This document shows positions 54,711 to 64,000 of a DNA stretch of 64,000 bases, in pieces (the first letter of the stretch is position 1; each line of letters opens with the position of its first letter). The notes below the pieces were generated by a model. It was not told the origin of the DNA. It made no database searches and saw only the letters and a list, made by a program, of their open reading frames with translations. Both the position numbers and the translations under genes were made by a program. The DNA comes from Vibrio maritimus (GTDB lineage: Bacteria; Pseudomonadota; Gammaproteobacteria; Enterobacterales; Vibrionaceae), in NCBI GenBank assembly GCA_003263775.1, contig JYJJ01000057.1:310001-374000 (forward strand). The letters run 5' to 3'.

Positions 54711-56894
54711 TTTAATCCCTCTTGCAATCGCGCTGCTGCCGCTCTGTATTCATGCAGCCTACAATGATGCAGAAAGCGACTATACATTAGCAGAGCAACG
54801 CACTCATGTATGGAATGAAGCGTTAGAGCCTATTGAACTGGTGAACAGCATTCTTTGTTTTACTGCGCAGTTCAATAGCGTGGAATTTGCCAATCAAGGT
54901 CCCTATCTAGTATTGGCAGATGAATCCATATGTTTTGATGAAGACAAATCCGGCGACGGTGGTCAATCGTCGGGTGCGAGTAACCAAACTCAATTAATGA
55001 AAGCAGTTAGTACCGTAGAAAGGGATTCTGAGACAGAACCTTTGGTCGTGAGCGTTTGGTTGCCGGACATGGGACAAGACGAACAAGGTGAGCAAGCCAT
55101 TAAGTTCAAAGCAACGATTCGTGATGGCGTCACCGATACCAACCCGTTTGGAGACTTTACTTTTAACTTCGATTTTTTTGACAACTTTGAACAAAACAAC
55201 CAATCAGGTGGTGGTGAGGTGAAAACCATCTCAGATCTTGAAGGGCAAATCGGTTTTACTTTGTATGAACAAGGGAGCCACGGCGGTAATGAGAGCTATA
55301 AACAATGCGCCAGTGTTGTCATGTCTGAAGACCGTTCTACAGGTACTGCGCTAACAGGGATGGAGTCTGGTAATAGGGAACAGGTATTTGCTCTCGCGTT
55401 CAACGAAAGTAGAGTGTTAGTGCAGAGTACCAATGGTGACTTTGACGATCTTCCCTACAAGTCGGGGATCATACAACGGGTACTCAGTGTTTAAGCCGCA
55501 CAGAGTTTACCGCTCATGTTCATCGATATGATTTATATGACTCCACCACTGGAGCGGCAATTGAACTCAATAGCGGTTTCCCAATTCGCTACGATTCAAA
55601 CAACGACGGGAATAATGACAGCTATGGCTTTGTCGGTTATTGGGGGCTTTGGACTGAGAGCGGTGAGCAGTTTAGTAATGGTGATACTGTGGTTAGAGAC
55701 AACGATGCGCAGCAAGAATCATTAACTATCGTGACGGCGACAGGACGTTTAATTAAAAACACCGTGAACGAGCTGGCTCTCACTGAGTTAGCTGGGATTG
55801 ATTTCCACTATTGGGATGATGCTGTCTATCAAGACGGTAACTTTGATCAGTGGGTCGTGAATTATAGTAGTCAGCAATTTGTAAAAGTGGGCAAGCTAAA
55901 GTGGGAGGAAAGTGGCCCAACTGTTACTCAGTTAGACACCCCGATTGTGATTACTTTGAATGACTATGACAGCCTTTATATGTACTCCGAACAGCTTGGG
56001 GGCGAAGTTAAGTATTTAAGCGGCGAAGACAATATCACTTACTATCAACAAACCTTTATCGACGGTTCTCAAAGTGGTGACGCAGCGCTTCCTAACAATG
56101 GTACGATTACACTGAACTGCTATGACAACTGTCCAATCGGAACCATTGATACCCAACACATCGCTCAATATTGGGGAGAGAACAGTCCTTTTGAAACCCA
56201 GCATGGTACTGCTTATGCGTTTACTTTCTCGATTGGTGGCGATAATGCGCTCACGCTCGTTAGTGTGACAAGTGGCGAACCGGTTCAGTTTGATTCTTCA
56301 ATCACCTCATCCACGTTGGAATCTAGCCCTCACCATTGGGGTCTGAGAACAGGGCCGATGGTCTTGTCGACTCAATCCATTTCCTATCCATGGGATATTT
56401 ATGATTCCAACATAGTGCAAGAGTTTTATGTTTGGGAAACGGGGGTGAATGAATGGAATCGGCTAACCACGGTGCGAGATGAATCTGGAGATATCGTTAG
56501 CTTCGAACGTCCCATTCAGTTTAGCTATGTACATACTAACAATAGTGACCGAAGCGGTAATGCTGGCAAGTATGCAAATCAAACCTTCATGCTGAACTAC
56601 GGAGGCAATGGAGACCTATGGGGGATACCGAGCACCAAGAATAGTGATGATGGCCACTACAGAGCAGCATTCTCAATTCGAGATGGCGTGGTGATGGGCG
56701 GAGATAGCCAATATGTCATCAAAGCAAGAGAAATTGAAGAACTCATGAAGCCTTTGGCGAGCTCTGAATGCAGCACGTTGACGCTTCAAGACCCAGCCGT
56801 CGCAGTACCAACATCAGTAACAGGCAGTGCAGATATAGGCACCATGCCTACAGTGACCGGAGAGCCGGCAGTCATTGCTGGTGTTACGCAATAA
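54697..56894 (+). CDS. large unassigned secreted protein (frameshifted)
   Basis: About 732 residues after repair. Signal peptide (LLPLCIHA|AYND, about residue 20). The N-terminal third is acidic, with VSVWLPDMGQDEQ and a Phe-rich FGDFTFNFDFFDNFEQNN. The middle has a Ca-binding-like stretch, RYDSNNDGNNDSYGF, then beta-rich sequence, and a C-terminal part with MLNYGGNGDLWGIPS. I do not recognise the family. One G is missing at 55478-55480; repair gives IIQRGTQCLSRTEFTAHVHR and fuses two open frames. A terminator follows. Probably exported with the preceding lipoprotein as partner. Confidence 0.72.
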
Positions 56895-56896
56895 AG

Positions 56897-56925
56897 AAAA
56901 TGGGCTCCTTATAGGAGCCCATTGT
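56897..56925. terminator. terminator between convergent genes
   Basis: AATGGGCTCCT tat AGGAGCCCATT is a perfect eleven-base stem just after the secreted-protein gene; the reverse orientation serves the LysE gene poorly because it has a short T-run only. Confidence 0.8.
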
Positions 56926-56957
56926 GTAGTCCACACGCAATTCAAGCCAAAAACTAC

Positions 56958-57577
56958 TTAGCCTAAAAACAACCAAACACCAACGCCACACATCAGTGTG
57001 CCTGCGATGCGATTCATGGTTCGTACATTGTTGGCATTACCCAGAGTGCGCTTTAAACCTTTACCACCGGTTGCGTAGATCGTCATGCAGACGAACTCAC
57101 TGACCAAGATAATGGCAAGCATCATGGAGACCTGGCCAAACATTGACTTGGATTGATCAATAAAAGGTGGAAGCAGTGAAATCATGAATGCCCAGCCTTT
57201 AGGGTTGGCGATGGCCGTGACAAAGCTTGTACAACAAGATCCCAATCGTTGTGGCGTGACGATTGCTCAACCTCAGATGTGATGGCGAGTTTACCGCGTG
57301 AACGCCACATTTGAACGCCTAAATAGAAGAGGTAAGTCGCACCTACTGCTTTGAAAATAGTGAACACTTCTGGGTATCTCAACATCACTGCCGCGATACC
57401 CAAAATAGCCGCGAGAGCAACAACCGCAACGCCCAAAAGCTCACCAATCATCATCCATAAGGTGCGTCGATAACCGATGCTCATGCCCATGGTCAGCGCG
57501 AGTGTCATGCACATACCAGGAGTGATAGATACAAAGAAAAAGGTGGGGATAAATATTGTCAGCGTGGCCCAGTCCAT
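56958..57577 (-). CDS. LysE family amino acid exporter (frameshifted)
   Basis: About 206 residues and six helices, a RhtB/LysE-type efflux protein for amino acids or derivatives. Motifs: LTIFIPTFFFVSITPGMCMT, GYRRTLWMMIGELLGV, YLFYLGVQMWRSRG and ANPKGWAFMISLLPPFID. One T (A on the plus strand at 57222-57224) is missing; repair gives VVQAFVTAIANPKGWAFM. Start at ATG 57577 (MDWATLTIF), the usual family start. Substrate not predictable. Confidence 0.87.
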
Positions 57578-57859
57578 AGTGTTACTTTTCAAAATATTGA
57601 ACAATTCGGCTATTAATATCAGAGAATCCGTGACAGAACTATCACTTTGTTAAACAGAATGGAATATTTATAGCGACCTTCGGCTTGGAGATAAATATAG
57701 GGTTAGTGCGGCGGAAAGGATAAAACAATGGATGGCGGTTAAATAATAGACAGATTGGCTGCTCAATCTGAGTGAAGCTAAATGATAACACTTTGACATA
57801 CAAGGTGTTTACATTCATTGTTGGTGAGCTACCCAATAACGTACATAGGAATCTAAGAA

Positions 57860-58941
57860 ATGGACTTCAAAAAAACCATTCGTCGAGTCAGTACTCTTAT
57901 CGTCGCATCTCTAACCACTCTTGCCGCAGTTCACGTTCAAGCCGATGACAAAGTTTATCGACTAAAACTGGCTGAAACCTGGGGGCCGAATACACCCATA
58001 TTAGGGGATGCAAGTAAGAATATGGCTAAGCTTGCGAAAGAAATGTCGAACGGACGTTTGATTATTCGTATCGATTCGGCCAACAAACACAAAGCACCAT
58101 TGGGTGTCTTTGATATGGTGAAATCGGGCCAGTATGACCTGGGACACTCCAGCTCATACTACTGGAAAGGCAAGGTTCCCAACACGCTATACTTCTCATC
58201 AATGCCATTTGGTATGACAACGATGGAACAATACTCATGGTTTTATCATGGTGGCGGTTTAGAGTTGATGCAGCAAGTGTATTCACCGCACAACCTATTG
58301 TCTTTCCCAGGTGGTAACTCTGATATTCAGATGGGTGGTTGGTTCAAAAAAGAAATCAATACTGTTGAGGATTTGAAAGGGCTTAAAATGCGTATACCAG
58401 GTTTTGCTGGTGAAGTGTTGGCTCAAGTTGCGCGAAGCCAACGAATATCGCGCCAGGAGAGCTATATACGTCGCTAGAGCGCGGCACTATTGATGCATTA
58501 GAGTGGGTTGGACCTGCGTTTGATTTACGAATGGGCTTTCAGAAAATTGCGCCATACTACTATACAGCATGGCATGAGCCAGGTTCAGAGACACAGTTCC
58601 TAGTAAACAAAAAAGTTTGGCAAGAGCTACCGGACGATCTAAAAATCATTCTAGAGACTTCGTTCCGTGTCGCGGCGTTTGATATGTATACTCAAGCGCT
58701 CCATGAAAATGCGAACAGCTGGTCTAAGATGAGTTCAGAGTACCCAGACATTAAAGTTCGCAGCTTCCCACCTGAAGTAATTAATGCTCTAAAACAAGCG
58801 AACGGTGAACTGCTTAAACAACAAGCGGCTAATGATGAACTGGCAAAAGAAATCTTGGATTCTCAAGCCTCATATTTAAACAAAATGCGTGAATGGACCA
58901 ACATCTCACTACAAGCATACTTGAACGAACAAACAAATTAA
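57860..58941 (+). CDS. TRAP transporter solute receptor, DctP family (frameshifted)
   Basis: About 360 residues. Signal peptide to ~28 (AVHVQA|DDKV), then the DctP fold: LAETWGPNTPILGDASKNMA, the conserved ligand Arg in LKGLKMRIPGFAGEVL, and TIDALEWVGPAFDLRMGFQ. It binds an organic acid or related ligand in the periplasm. One G is missing at 58430; repair gives LAQVGAKPTNIAPGELYTSL. No membrane subunits (DctQ/DctM) are in the window on either side, so the receptor is an orphan here. Confidence 0.87.
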
Positions 58942-58978
58942 TCGTGATTAAAGCGTATCTAGTTACGCGTTAAAAACG

Positions 58979-59010
58979 GCCCATTTCACTTGTTGAAATG
59001 GGCGTTTTGT
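58979..59010. terminator. terminator between convergent genes
   Basis: GCCCATTTCA cttgt TGAAATGGGC is a perfect ten-base stem with A-run on the left and TTTTGT on the right, between the DctP gene and the DUF3124 gene. Confidence 0.85.
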
Positions 59011-59011
59011 A

Positions 59012-59551
59012 TTAGTTCGTCGCTCTACTGGTAAAGGAAATGTCTTTTCCGTGGCCGGAGCCTATCATCACTGCTTCAAATATCGGCTCCGATGCGTCAT
59101 TCGGATTTGACCAATTAACAATAAAATTGGCTCCAACCCCGCCGCTTACTTCGCGCTTTTCTACTAGATACTCAGAGCTTGAAAGTGGTTCGAGTACATA
59201 ACCTTTTTCAAGGAACTCTCTAACCAGTTTTCCTTCTGTGTCAAAGTAATCAATGCTATGGATCTGAATGCTCTGTTTTGGATCTGTATTTCTCACAACT
59301 AACGTGGTTTCTAGCAGAACGGGTTTACCTCCATCGGTGTAGATGTGAGAGTAAGCAGGGACGTAACTGCTACGATCTGCACTGTCACTTGCAGCAATGG
59401 TTGTTCGTTCGATTTGCTGTGCTTGATGACTTAGTTTTTCTTCGATGGTATCGACTGATTTGATCAGTGATCCAAGATAAATGGCTAAGCCGATGGCAAG
59501 GACAGTTGAGAGAATGGAAACAATTTGGCTGGCTTTACGATTCTCAGTCAT
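59012..59551 (-). CDS. DUF3124 domain protein
   Basis: A 179-residue protein with an N-terminal membrane anchor (IVSILSTVLAIGLAIYLGSL), a short coiled-coil-like stretch, then a DUF3124 domain: YVPAYSHIYTDGGKPVLLET, TLVVRNTDPKQSI, YFDTEGKLVREFLE, GGVGANFIVNW and EAVMIGSGHGKDISFTSR. Function unknown; the domain should face the periplasm. Start at ATG 59551 behind TTAGGAGA. Confidence 0.8.
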   Translation of the reverse strand: MTENRKASQIVSILSTVLAIGLAIYLGSLIKSVDTIEEKLSHQAQQIERTTIAASDSADRSSYVPAYSHIYTDGGKPVLLETTLVVRNTDPKQSIQIHSIDYFDTEGKLVREFLEKGYVLEPLSSSEYLVEKREVSGGVGANFIVNWSNPNDASEPIFEAVMIGSGHGKDISFTSRATN

Positions 59552-59861
59552 GTGGTCTCCTAACAAGGCATTGAAGTAATGCTTACAGTGTACTATTTAC
59601 ATCTGAAAATGGGTTATTTGTTATCAAGATCATAGCGTTAACCAGGCAACTTTATTGTTAGTAGATATGTCTTGCCCCTCGAAAGGGCAACTCCCTCATT
59701 TGGTGCTAGTGATGCACTGACTTGGTGCTATACAAGGCCATTTAGTGCGATGACGCCCCTTTTCATCCGTCTATCCTTTGTAATTGTGAGCGATTAAACC
59801 CTACAGAATACGGGTATATAAATTGCTTTATTATCAACAAACTAGATTCAAAGGATTGAAC
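59552..59861 (+). other. intergenic region upstream of the chemoreceptor gene
   Basis: 310 bases between divergent genes. No regulatory motif or RNA could be recognised; AAAGGATT at the end is the ribosome-binding site of the chemoreceptor gene. Confidence 0.5.
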
Positions 59862-61972
59862 ATGAACTTAACGACAATAGAAAAACGCTGGCTACCATGG
59901 TTTGGGAATACGGGGAAGATTGCGATGCGCTTGGCTTGTTTTGCCAATCGCAGTCGTATTAATGAGCTTGAGCAAACGTTCGAGAGCATTGCTCAAACTC
60001 GGGTGAAGCTGCTAGAAACATGGACGCTTAATCAATGGAGGTTCTTGGAAGATGCCGCTTTCTATCTCTCCTCAAAGACGCAAGATGAACAGTCTGAAGC
60101 GCTCGATTTATTGCTTAAGCGTAGTAAGGACTTCACTGAGCTATTTTTAGTCGATAGCCTTGGCGTGACAATCAACTCTAGCTATCGTGAACACAATGGA
60201 CAAAGACTGACTTCTTTAAAGGCGTTAGAGCTTGGTCAAGTGAAGCCATTCTTACATGGTCCTTATGTTGATCAGAAAACGCTAACAATAGGGGCATCAT
60301 CATCCAAGTTTCATGATGCTGTCACCTTGATGTTCTACCAACCTCTTGATGTGAATCAGCCTAACTCTCCTGTGCTCTGCGGACGTGTGCCAAATGATGT
60401 ACTGGGAGATTTGATTCAGCGAGAAGCGGGGCATATCTATAGTGAGTCTGGGGACAACTATCTATTTATGGTTGAGTCGAAGTTTGACCCATCCATCGCT
60501 CAAGGTGTAGCGTTGTCGCGCTCTCGATTTGAAGACAACACCTTTTCTCATGGTGAGAATCTAAAGCAAGGGGTTCAAACGGATTGGGGGACAGTGCAAA
60601 TTCGTCATCATACTGAATTTGAGGTGGTGTTTAATGATCCCGCAACCAACCAACTTCACCCAGGCGTGCGTGAAACTATCAAAAATGGCAGCAATATCTA
60701 TGTTAATTATCCTGGATACTCGGACTATCGCCACATTCCAGTGATTGGCAAGGGTGTGACATTTCAGTTGCCGGGCTCTATTGATCGATGGGGCATGATG
60801 TGTGAGTCGGATCTTGAGGAAGTACACCGTCACCGCTCGCTGGTGGGGCGTTTAACTCGCCGCTTTATGGCTTCAGCTATGTTGGTCACACTGTTACCAG
60901 TCGCTCTTCAACATTTTCTTGGTTGGGATCCGTACTCGAGCGCAGGTGTATCCTTACTCACTGCTGGTGCACTAACGTTACTGTTTAGAGCACGCACGGC
61001 TAAACCTTTGTCACTAAGCCTTGAGCAGATGACGGGAGTGATGAAGGTGCTGGCAGAAGGGGATGGAAATCTAAAGCAACGGCTCGATGCATCGAAGTTC
61101 AAAGCGGATGAGACAGGGGATTTAGGCCGATGGACAAACAGTTTCATTGATAACCTGGAAACCGTGGTATCAGAACTGGTGTTTGCGAGTCGCGAGGTGA
61201 ACAACGTCTCTGAATCTATGTTTCGTTGTAGTCAGCGGCTGTCCAAGTCGAGTGAGGATACGTCTGGGTCCATCTCCCAACTTATTGATCTTTCCGAGCA
61301 GCAAGTTGAAGAAATCCGTTCTGCTAATGATAATGCAAGAGAAATGCATGTGTTGATGACGGAATCTGTTGAACGAGCGCATCAGGAGTATGAAACGGCT
61401 CGTAGCAGTGCCGAGAATATTAAAGAGATTGTTCAGTCTTCGTCTGCCAGCGTGAATGACGTGAACAATGAAATGGAAAAGATAAGTGACATCGTCACAC
61501 TTATCACCGACATTACGGCGCAAACCAATCTATTGGCACTGAATGCGGCCATTGAAGCGGCGAGGGCGGGTGAGCACGGTAGAGGCTTTTCGGTCGTCGC
61601 TGATGAAGTGAGAACTTTAGCAGATAGAACCGCCGCTGCCGCGAAGGATATTGGCGACTTGATGGAACAATTAAGGCAGCAGTCTGAGAAAGCGTGAGTA
61701 CCATGCGTTCAGGGATTGAAAATGTTGAAAGCAATGCTTATTTAGCTGATACATCGAAGCAGAACGAACAGCTGCAACAATCGGTAAACTCATTGTTTGC
61801 TGCAATTACTGGACTAGCGGACATGAGTAACACCAATTCACAAACAGCGGAGCATGCTGCTGAGTCGACAAGTTCACTGCAATATCAATCCAAGCAGTTA
61901 GCACGTCGAACATCACTTATGCAAAACTCTATCTCAAGGCTAGATCAATTGGTTGGCCGATTTGAAGTGTAA
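59862..61972 (+). CDS. methyl-accepting chemotaxis protein (frameshifted near 3' end)
   Basis: About 703 residues. The first ~320 residues are a sensor region without a leading membrane helix (start MNLTTIEKRWLPWFGNTGKI; cache-like stretch ELFLVDSLGVTINSSYREHN). Two closely spaced helices (~330-375, ASAMLVTLLPVALQHFLGW and AGVSLLTAGALTLLFRA) follow, then a HAMP-like segment and the signalling hairpin with tip ITAQTNLLALNAAIEAARAG and EHGRGFSVVADEVRTLADRT. It couples to CheA/CheW. One G is missing at 61694; repair gives QQSEKAVSTMRSGIENVESN. AAAGGATTG precedes the ATG at 59862. Confidence 0.88.
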
Positions 61973-61977
61973 GCACA

Positions 61978-62011
61978 ATAGTAAAGGAGGCGTTGCCTTC
62001 TTTACTATTTC
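61978..62011. terminator. terminator between chemoreceptor and GGDEF genes
   Basis: ATAGTAAAGGAGG cgttg CCTTCTTTACTAT pairs over about 12 bases with one mismatch, in the 47-base gap between convergent genes. Confidence 0.75.
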
Positions 62012-62019
62012 TAAGCTCT

Positions 62020-64000
62020 TTAAGCCGCTTTATTAATTCCGTTAGCTTCTATTAGCTCCGCCAACTTAGCTTTGTCTACGATAACACTTCGAAGATCCTG
62101 GTTTCTTTTCGCTTCGTACATGGCAAAGTCAGTATAGATAAGTAGCTGCTTAATACTTAGCTCGCTGCTGTCTGGTAAGAACACGCCTACCGCTGCGTGA
62201 AGTTGCAATGTTTCATCTTGGCCACGAAGCTTAAATTCAAAACTTTCGAGTTGTGGTAGTAGTTCAGACAATTTACTTCTACTCAGTGGCGTAATCGCAA
62301 CAAACTCATCACCACCAATTCGATAGCTTGTCCCTTTTACCGTTTGGCGAAGTAGTTTGGCGTAGCATCTTAGTACTTGGTCGCCGACCGTGTGACCGTA
62401 AGTGTCATTAATTTGTTTGAACCCATTAAGGTCAATATAAATAAGTCCGTTTCCTTTACCTAATGATTGCTTACGAATACGATTCAACGCATAACGATTC
62501 TTTAGCTTAGTTAGGGCGTCGTGGTTTGCTCTATGGTTAGTAAGATAACCAAATACGATGGTAACTAAAATAAACAATCCAAGCAGAACATTGATTATAT
62601 TCAGGCGCCTTTTATCTAATTCTTTTTTATTTAGCTCCCGCCAGTTTGCAGGTGGTTGATATTTCTGGTGAATCGCTTCTGTATCAACAAAGTCCAAGGT
62701 GCGATTGAACAGTTTAGCCAATGTTTCACCACGTTCTGTTTTAGGAAAACCAAAACTAAGATGAGACTGATAAAAAGGTTTAAAGTAATGGTCTTCGGTA
62801 ATTTCCGACAGCACTTGCTCATAAAGCAGAGTATTAAGTGTGACGCGGTTAGTGACGGCGTAGTCAATGGTCCCGGCAATTAAACCTCGTACCATGGCTT
62901 CGGTGTCTTTGAAATAGACCAATTCTTTGTTTGGTAGCAATCGCCTGGTAATAGTGGCAAAAACATCGTTTTCAACAACACCTACGCGCTCAGCAAAAAG
63001 CTCAGAGATATGCCTGTAGACTTCGTCTTTAAACCCAACACGTTTCGCAATGACTCCATCAATGGAAGCAAAAGGCCGACTGAAGATCATATGCTTTTTG
63101 CGATGCCTGAGATCGGCAATAGGGGTCATGACGTCGTGCTCGGCAAGCATGAGTTTTTGCAGCGATGTTGCCCAGGCCTTGTTGGGCTCGTAGATAAGTT
63201 CACATTGCAAAGAACCGAGACGACAGATTTCGTTAACCAGTTCTACGGCAACGCCTTTTACATCACCATCTTTGGATTGATAGACATAAGGCTTTCTGTG
63301 GTTGAGATGCACCTCTAGAGGGGCCCTAAGGTCTAAGCCAGAAGATTCAATGTCACTTTTTAACTGCTTGATTGCTATGTTGGTGATGTAGCTTTCGATA
63401 TAACTACGTATCTGCTTTTGAACAGAATCTTGTGAGATGATTTGACTGAACTTCGCCAACAAAGGCGCGTTCTCTTGTTTATTGGTAATGATAGAGACAG
63501 GCGGTATTGAGACCCTATCATTAATCAGAGCCGCTTTAAATCCAGCATTTAAAAACCATTCTAGCTGTAAAAATGTGCCAATGTAGCCATCAATATCGCC
63601 GCTGCGCATGCTTTCAAACGCCACTTCATTATCGTTAAAACTCAATACGCGTTTATCTGGGTAGTAGCGTTGGATAATATCGTTAAACGCTGTTCCCATT
63701 GTGGTGCCAATCACAGTCAGTTCGTCAAAGCTTTGCCCGGATTGAGTATACAAATAGGTAGGCTCGATATTGATCGGCTGTGAAAAAATAAATCGTTGAG
63801 AGCGAGCTTTGGTAAAAGTGATATTGGCGACAAAATCGAGCTTGCGATCTTCAACGGCATTGAGTCGTTCAGTAAAGTCTGATGCCGCAACATATTCAAA
63901 GCGAAAGTTGGATTGACTCTCAATGGTCGAAAAAATAAATCTCGCTAAAAAATCGCGTTCGTGGGCAGAGACCTGAAAGGTTTTATTTTCCGAGCTAGCG
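62020..64000 (-). CDS. diguanylate cyclase with tandem solute-binding domains (5' end outside window)
   Basis: At least 659 residues; the frame is open to the window edge. Two SBP_bac_3-like periplasmic domains come first (the second starts near LEVHLNHRKPYVYQSKDGDV and includes VELVNEICRLGSLQCELIYE), then one transmembrane helix (INVLLGLFILVTIVFGYL) and a GGDEF domain with DALTKLKNRYALNRIR and the intact catalytic motif YRIGGDEFVAITPL. It should make c-di-GMP in response to a periplasmic amino-acid-like ligand. A TTG at 63751-63753 is in frame but is not the start, since coding sequence of the first domain continues upstream (SDFTERLNAVEDRKLDFVAN). Confidence 0.9.
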   Translation of the reverse strand, partial: ASSENKTFQVSAHERDFLARFIFSTIESQSNFRFEYVAASDFTERLNAVEDRKLDFVANITFTKARSQRFIFSQPINIEPTYLYTQSGQSFDELTVIGTTMGTAFNDIIQRYYPDKRVLSFNDNEVAFESMRSGDIDGYIGTFLQLEWFLNAGFKAALINDRVSIPPVSIITNKQENAPLLAKFSQIISQDSVQKQIRSYIESYITNIAIKQLKSDIESSGLDLRAPLEVHLNHRKPYVYQSKDGDVKGVAVELVNEICRLGSLQCELIYEPNKAWATSLQKLMLAEHDVMTPIADLRHRKKHMIFSRPFASIDGVIAKRVGFKDEVYRHISELFAERVGVVENDVFATITRRLLPNKELVYFKDTEAMVRGLIAGTIDYAVTNRVTLNTLLYEQVLSEITEDHYFKPFYQSHLSFGFPKTERGETLAKLFNRTLDFVDTEAIHQKYQPPANWRELNKKELDKRRLNIINVLLGLFILVTIVFGYLTNHRANHDALTKLKNRYALNRIRKQSLGKGNGLIYIDLNGFKQINDTYGHTVGDQVLRCYAKLLRQTVKGTSYRIGGDEFVAITPLSRSKLSELLPQLESFEFKLRGQDETLQLHAAVGVFLPDSSELSIKQLLIYTDFAMYEAKRNQDLRSVIVDKAKLAELIEANGINKAA

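Noticed and set aside
63717..63923. 68-residue minus-strand ORF at the right edge
   Set aside because: It is in another frame of the GGDEF gene, whose own frame is open and coherent to the window end.
1..64000. CRISPR array, integron attC sites, insertion sequences, tRNA genes, prophage
   Set aside because: I looked for spaced direct repeats, transposase or integrase motifs and cloverleaf-forming segments and saw none.

Overview
The window is bacterial chromosomal DNA that reads as a Vibrio (Vibrionaceae). The genus-level signals are a tryptophanase operon with a TnaC-type leader peptide, a long-form GAPDH, a DUF3581 protein, a ViuB-like siderophore-interacting protein, a nirBDC-cobA nitrite operon, and two Tad/Flp pilus loci. 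No rRNA, tRNA, insertion sequence, integrase or CRISPR array was seen.

A feature of the read dominates the annotation. At least 26 places show a reading frame breaking inside a well-conserved protein. In 25 of them adding back one base to a short homopolymer restores the expected sequence; the exception looks like a two-base slip in a GT/CA run. I treat these as base-loss errors in the sequence rather than pseudogenes. Broken genes are given as one feature with the full span, and each break point is stated.

Layout. 0-5 kb: 3' end of a YdiJ-type FAD/Fe-S oxidoreductase, an isoprenylcysteine-methyltransferase-like membrane protein, DUF3581, an MFS transporter, a DUF333 lipoprotein and an alpha/beta hydrolase lipoprotein. 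5.1-9 kb: tnaC-tnaA-tnaB and a RidA-type deaminase (tryptophan to indole, pyruvate and ammonia). 9-15 kb: a small conserved-looking ORF, a Fur-box-preceded siderophore-interacting protein, long GAPDH, a GH13 amylase lipoprotein and a LysR regulator. 15.4-27.2 kb: Tad locus 1 (flp, tadV, rcpC, rcpA, rcpB-like, tadZ, tadA, B, C, D, E, F, G, ompA). 27.4-32.8 kb: an unassigned secreted coiled-coil protein, a GT-C membrane glycosyltransferase, a polyprenyl-phosphate-type GT2 glycosyltransferase and an AraC-type regulator with a receiver-like N-terminus. 33.3-45.9 kb: Tad locus 2, of different gene order and divergent sequence (flp, cpaA, an AAA+ ATPase, cpaB, cpaC, a small lipoprotein, tadG-like, tadE, tadF, cpaE, cpaF, tadB, tadC, tadD). 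46-49 kb: an LTA-synthase-like sulfatase, a DUF4382 lipoprotein and a secreted K/D/G/N-tailed protein. 49.3-54.2 kb: nirB-nirD-nirC-cobA on the minus strand, with FNR- and NarL-like sites upstream and a CTAGGAC tandem repeat between nirD and nirC. 54.5-64 kb: a small lipoprotein coupled to a 732-residue unassigned secreted protein, a LysE-type exporter, an orphan TRAP solute receptor, a DUF3124 protein, a chemoreceptor, and the 3' part of a GGDEF protein with two solute-binding domains.

How the genes work together. Each Tad locus encodes what is needed to process (TadV/CpaA), assemble (TadA/B/C with TadZ/CpaE) and export (RcpA/CpaC secretin with RcpC/CpaB) its own small Flp pilin plus TadE/F/G minor pilins. 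In both loci a hairpin follows the pilin gene, which would allow far more pilin than assembly protein. The two glycosyltransferases and the regulator between the loci are the least explained part of the window and could modify or control one of the pili; that is inference. The nir genes carry out assimilation or detoxification of nitrite, with CobA supplying the siroheme precursor.
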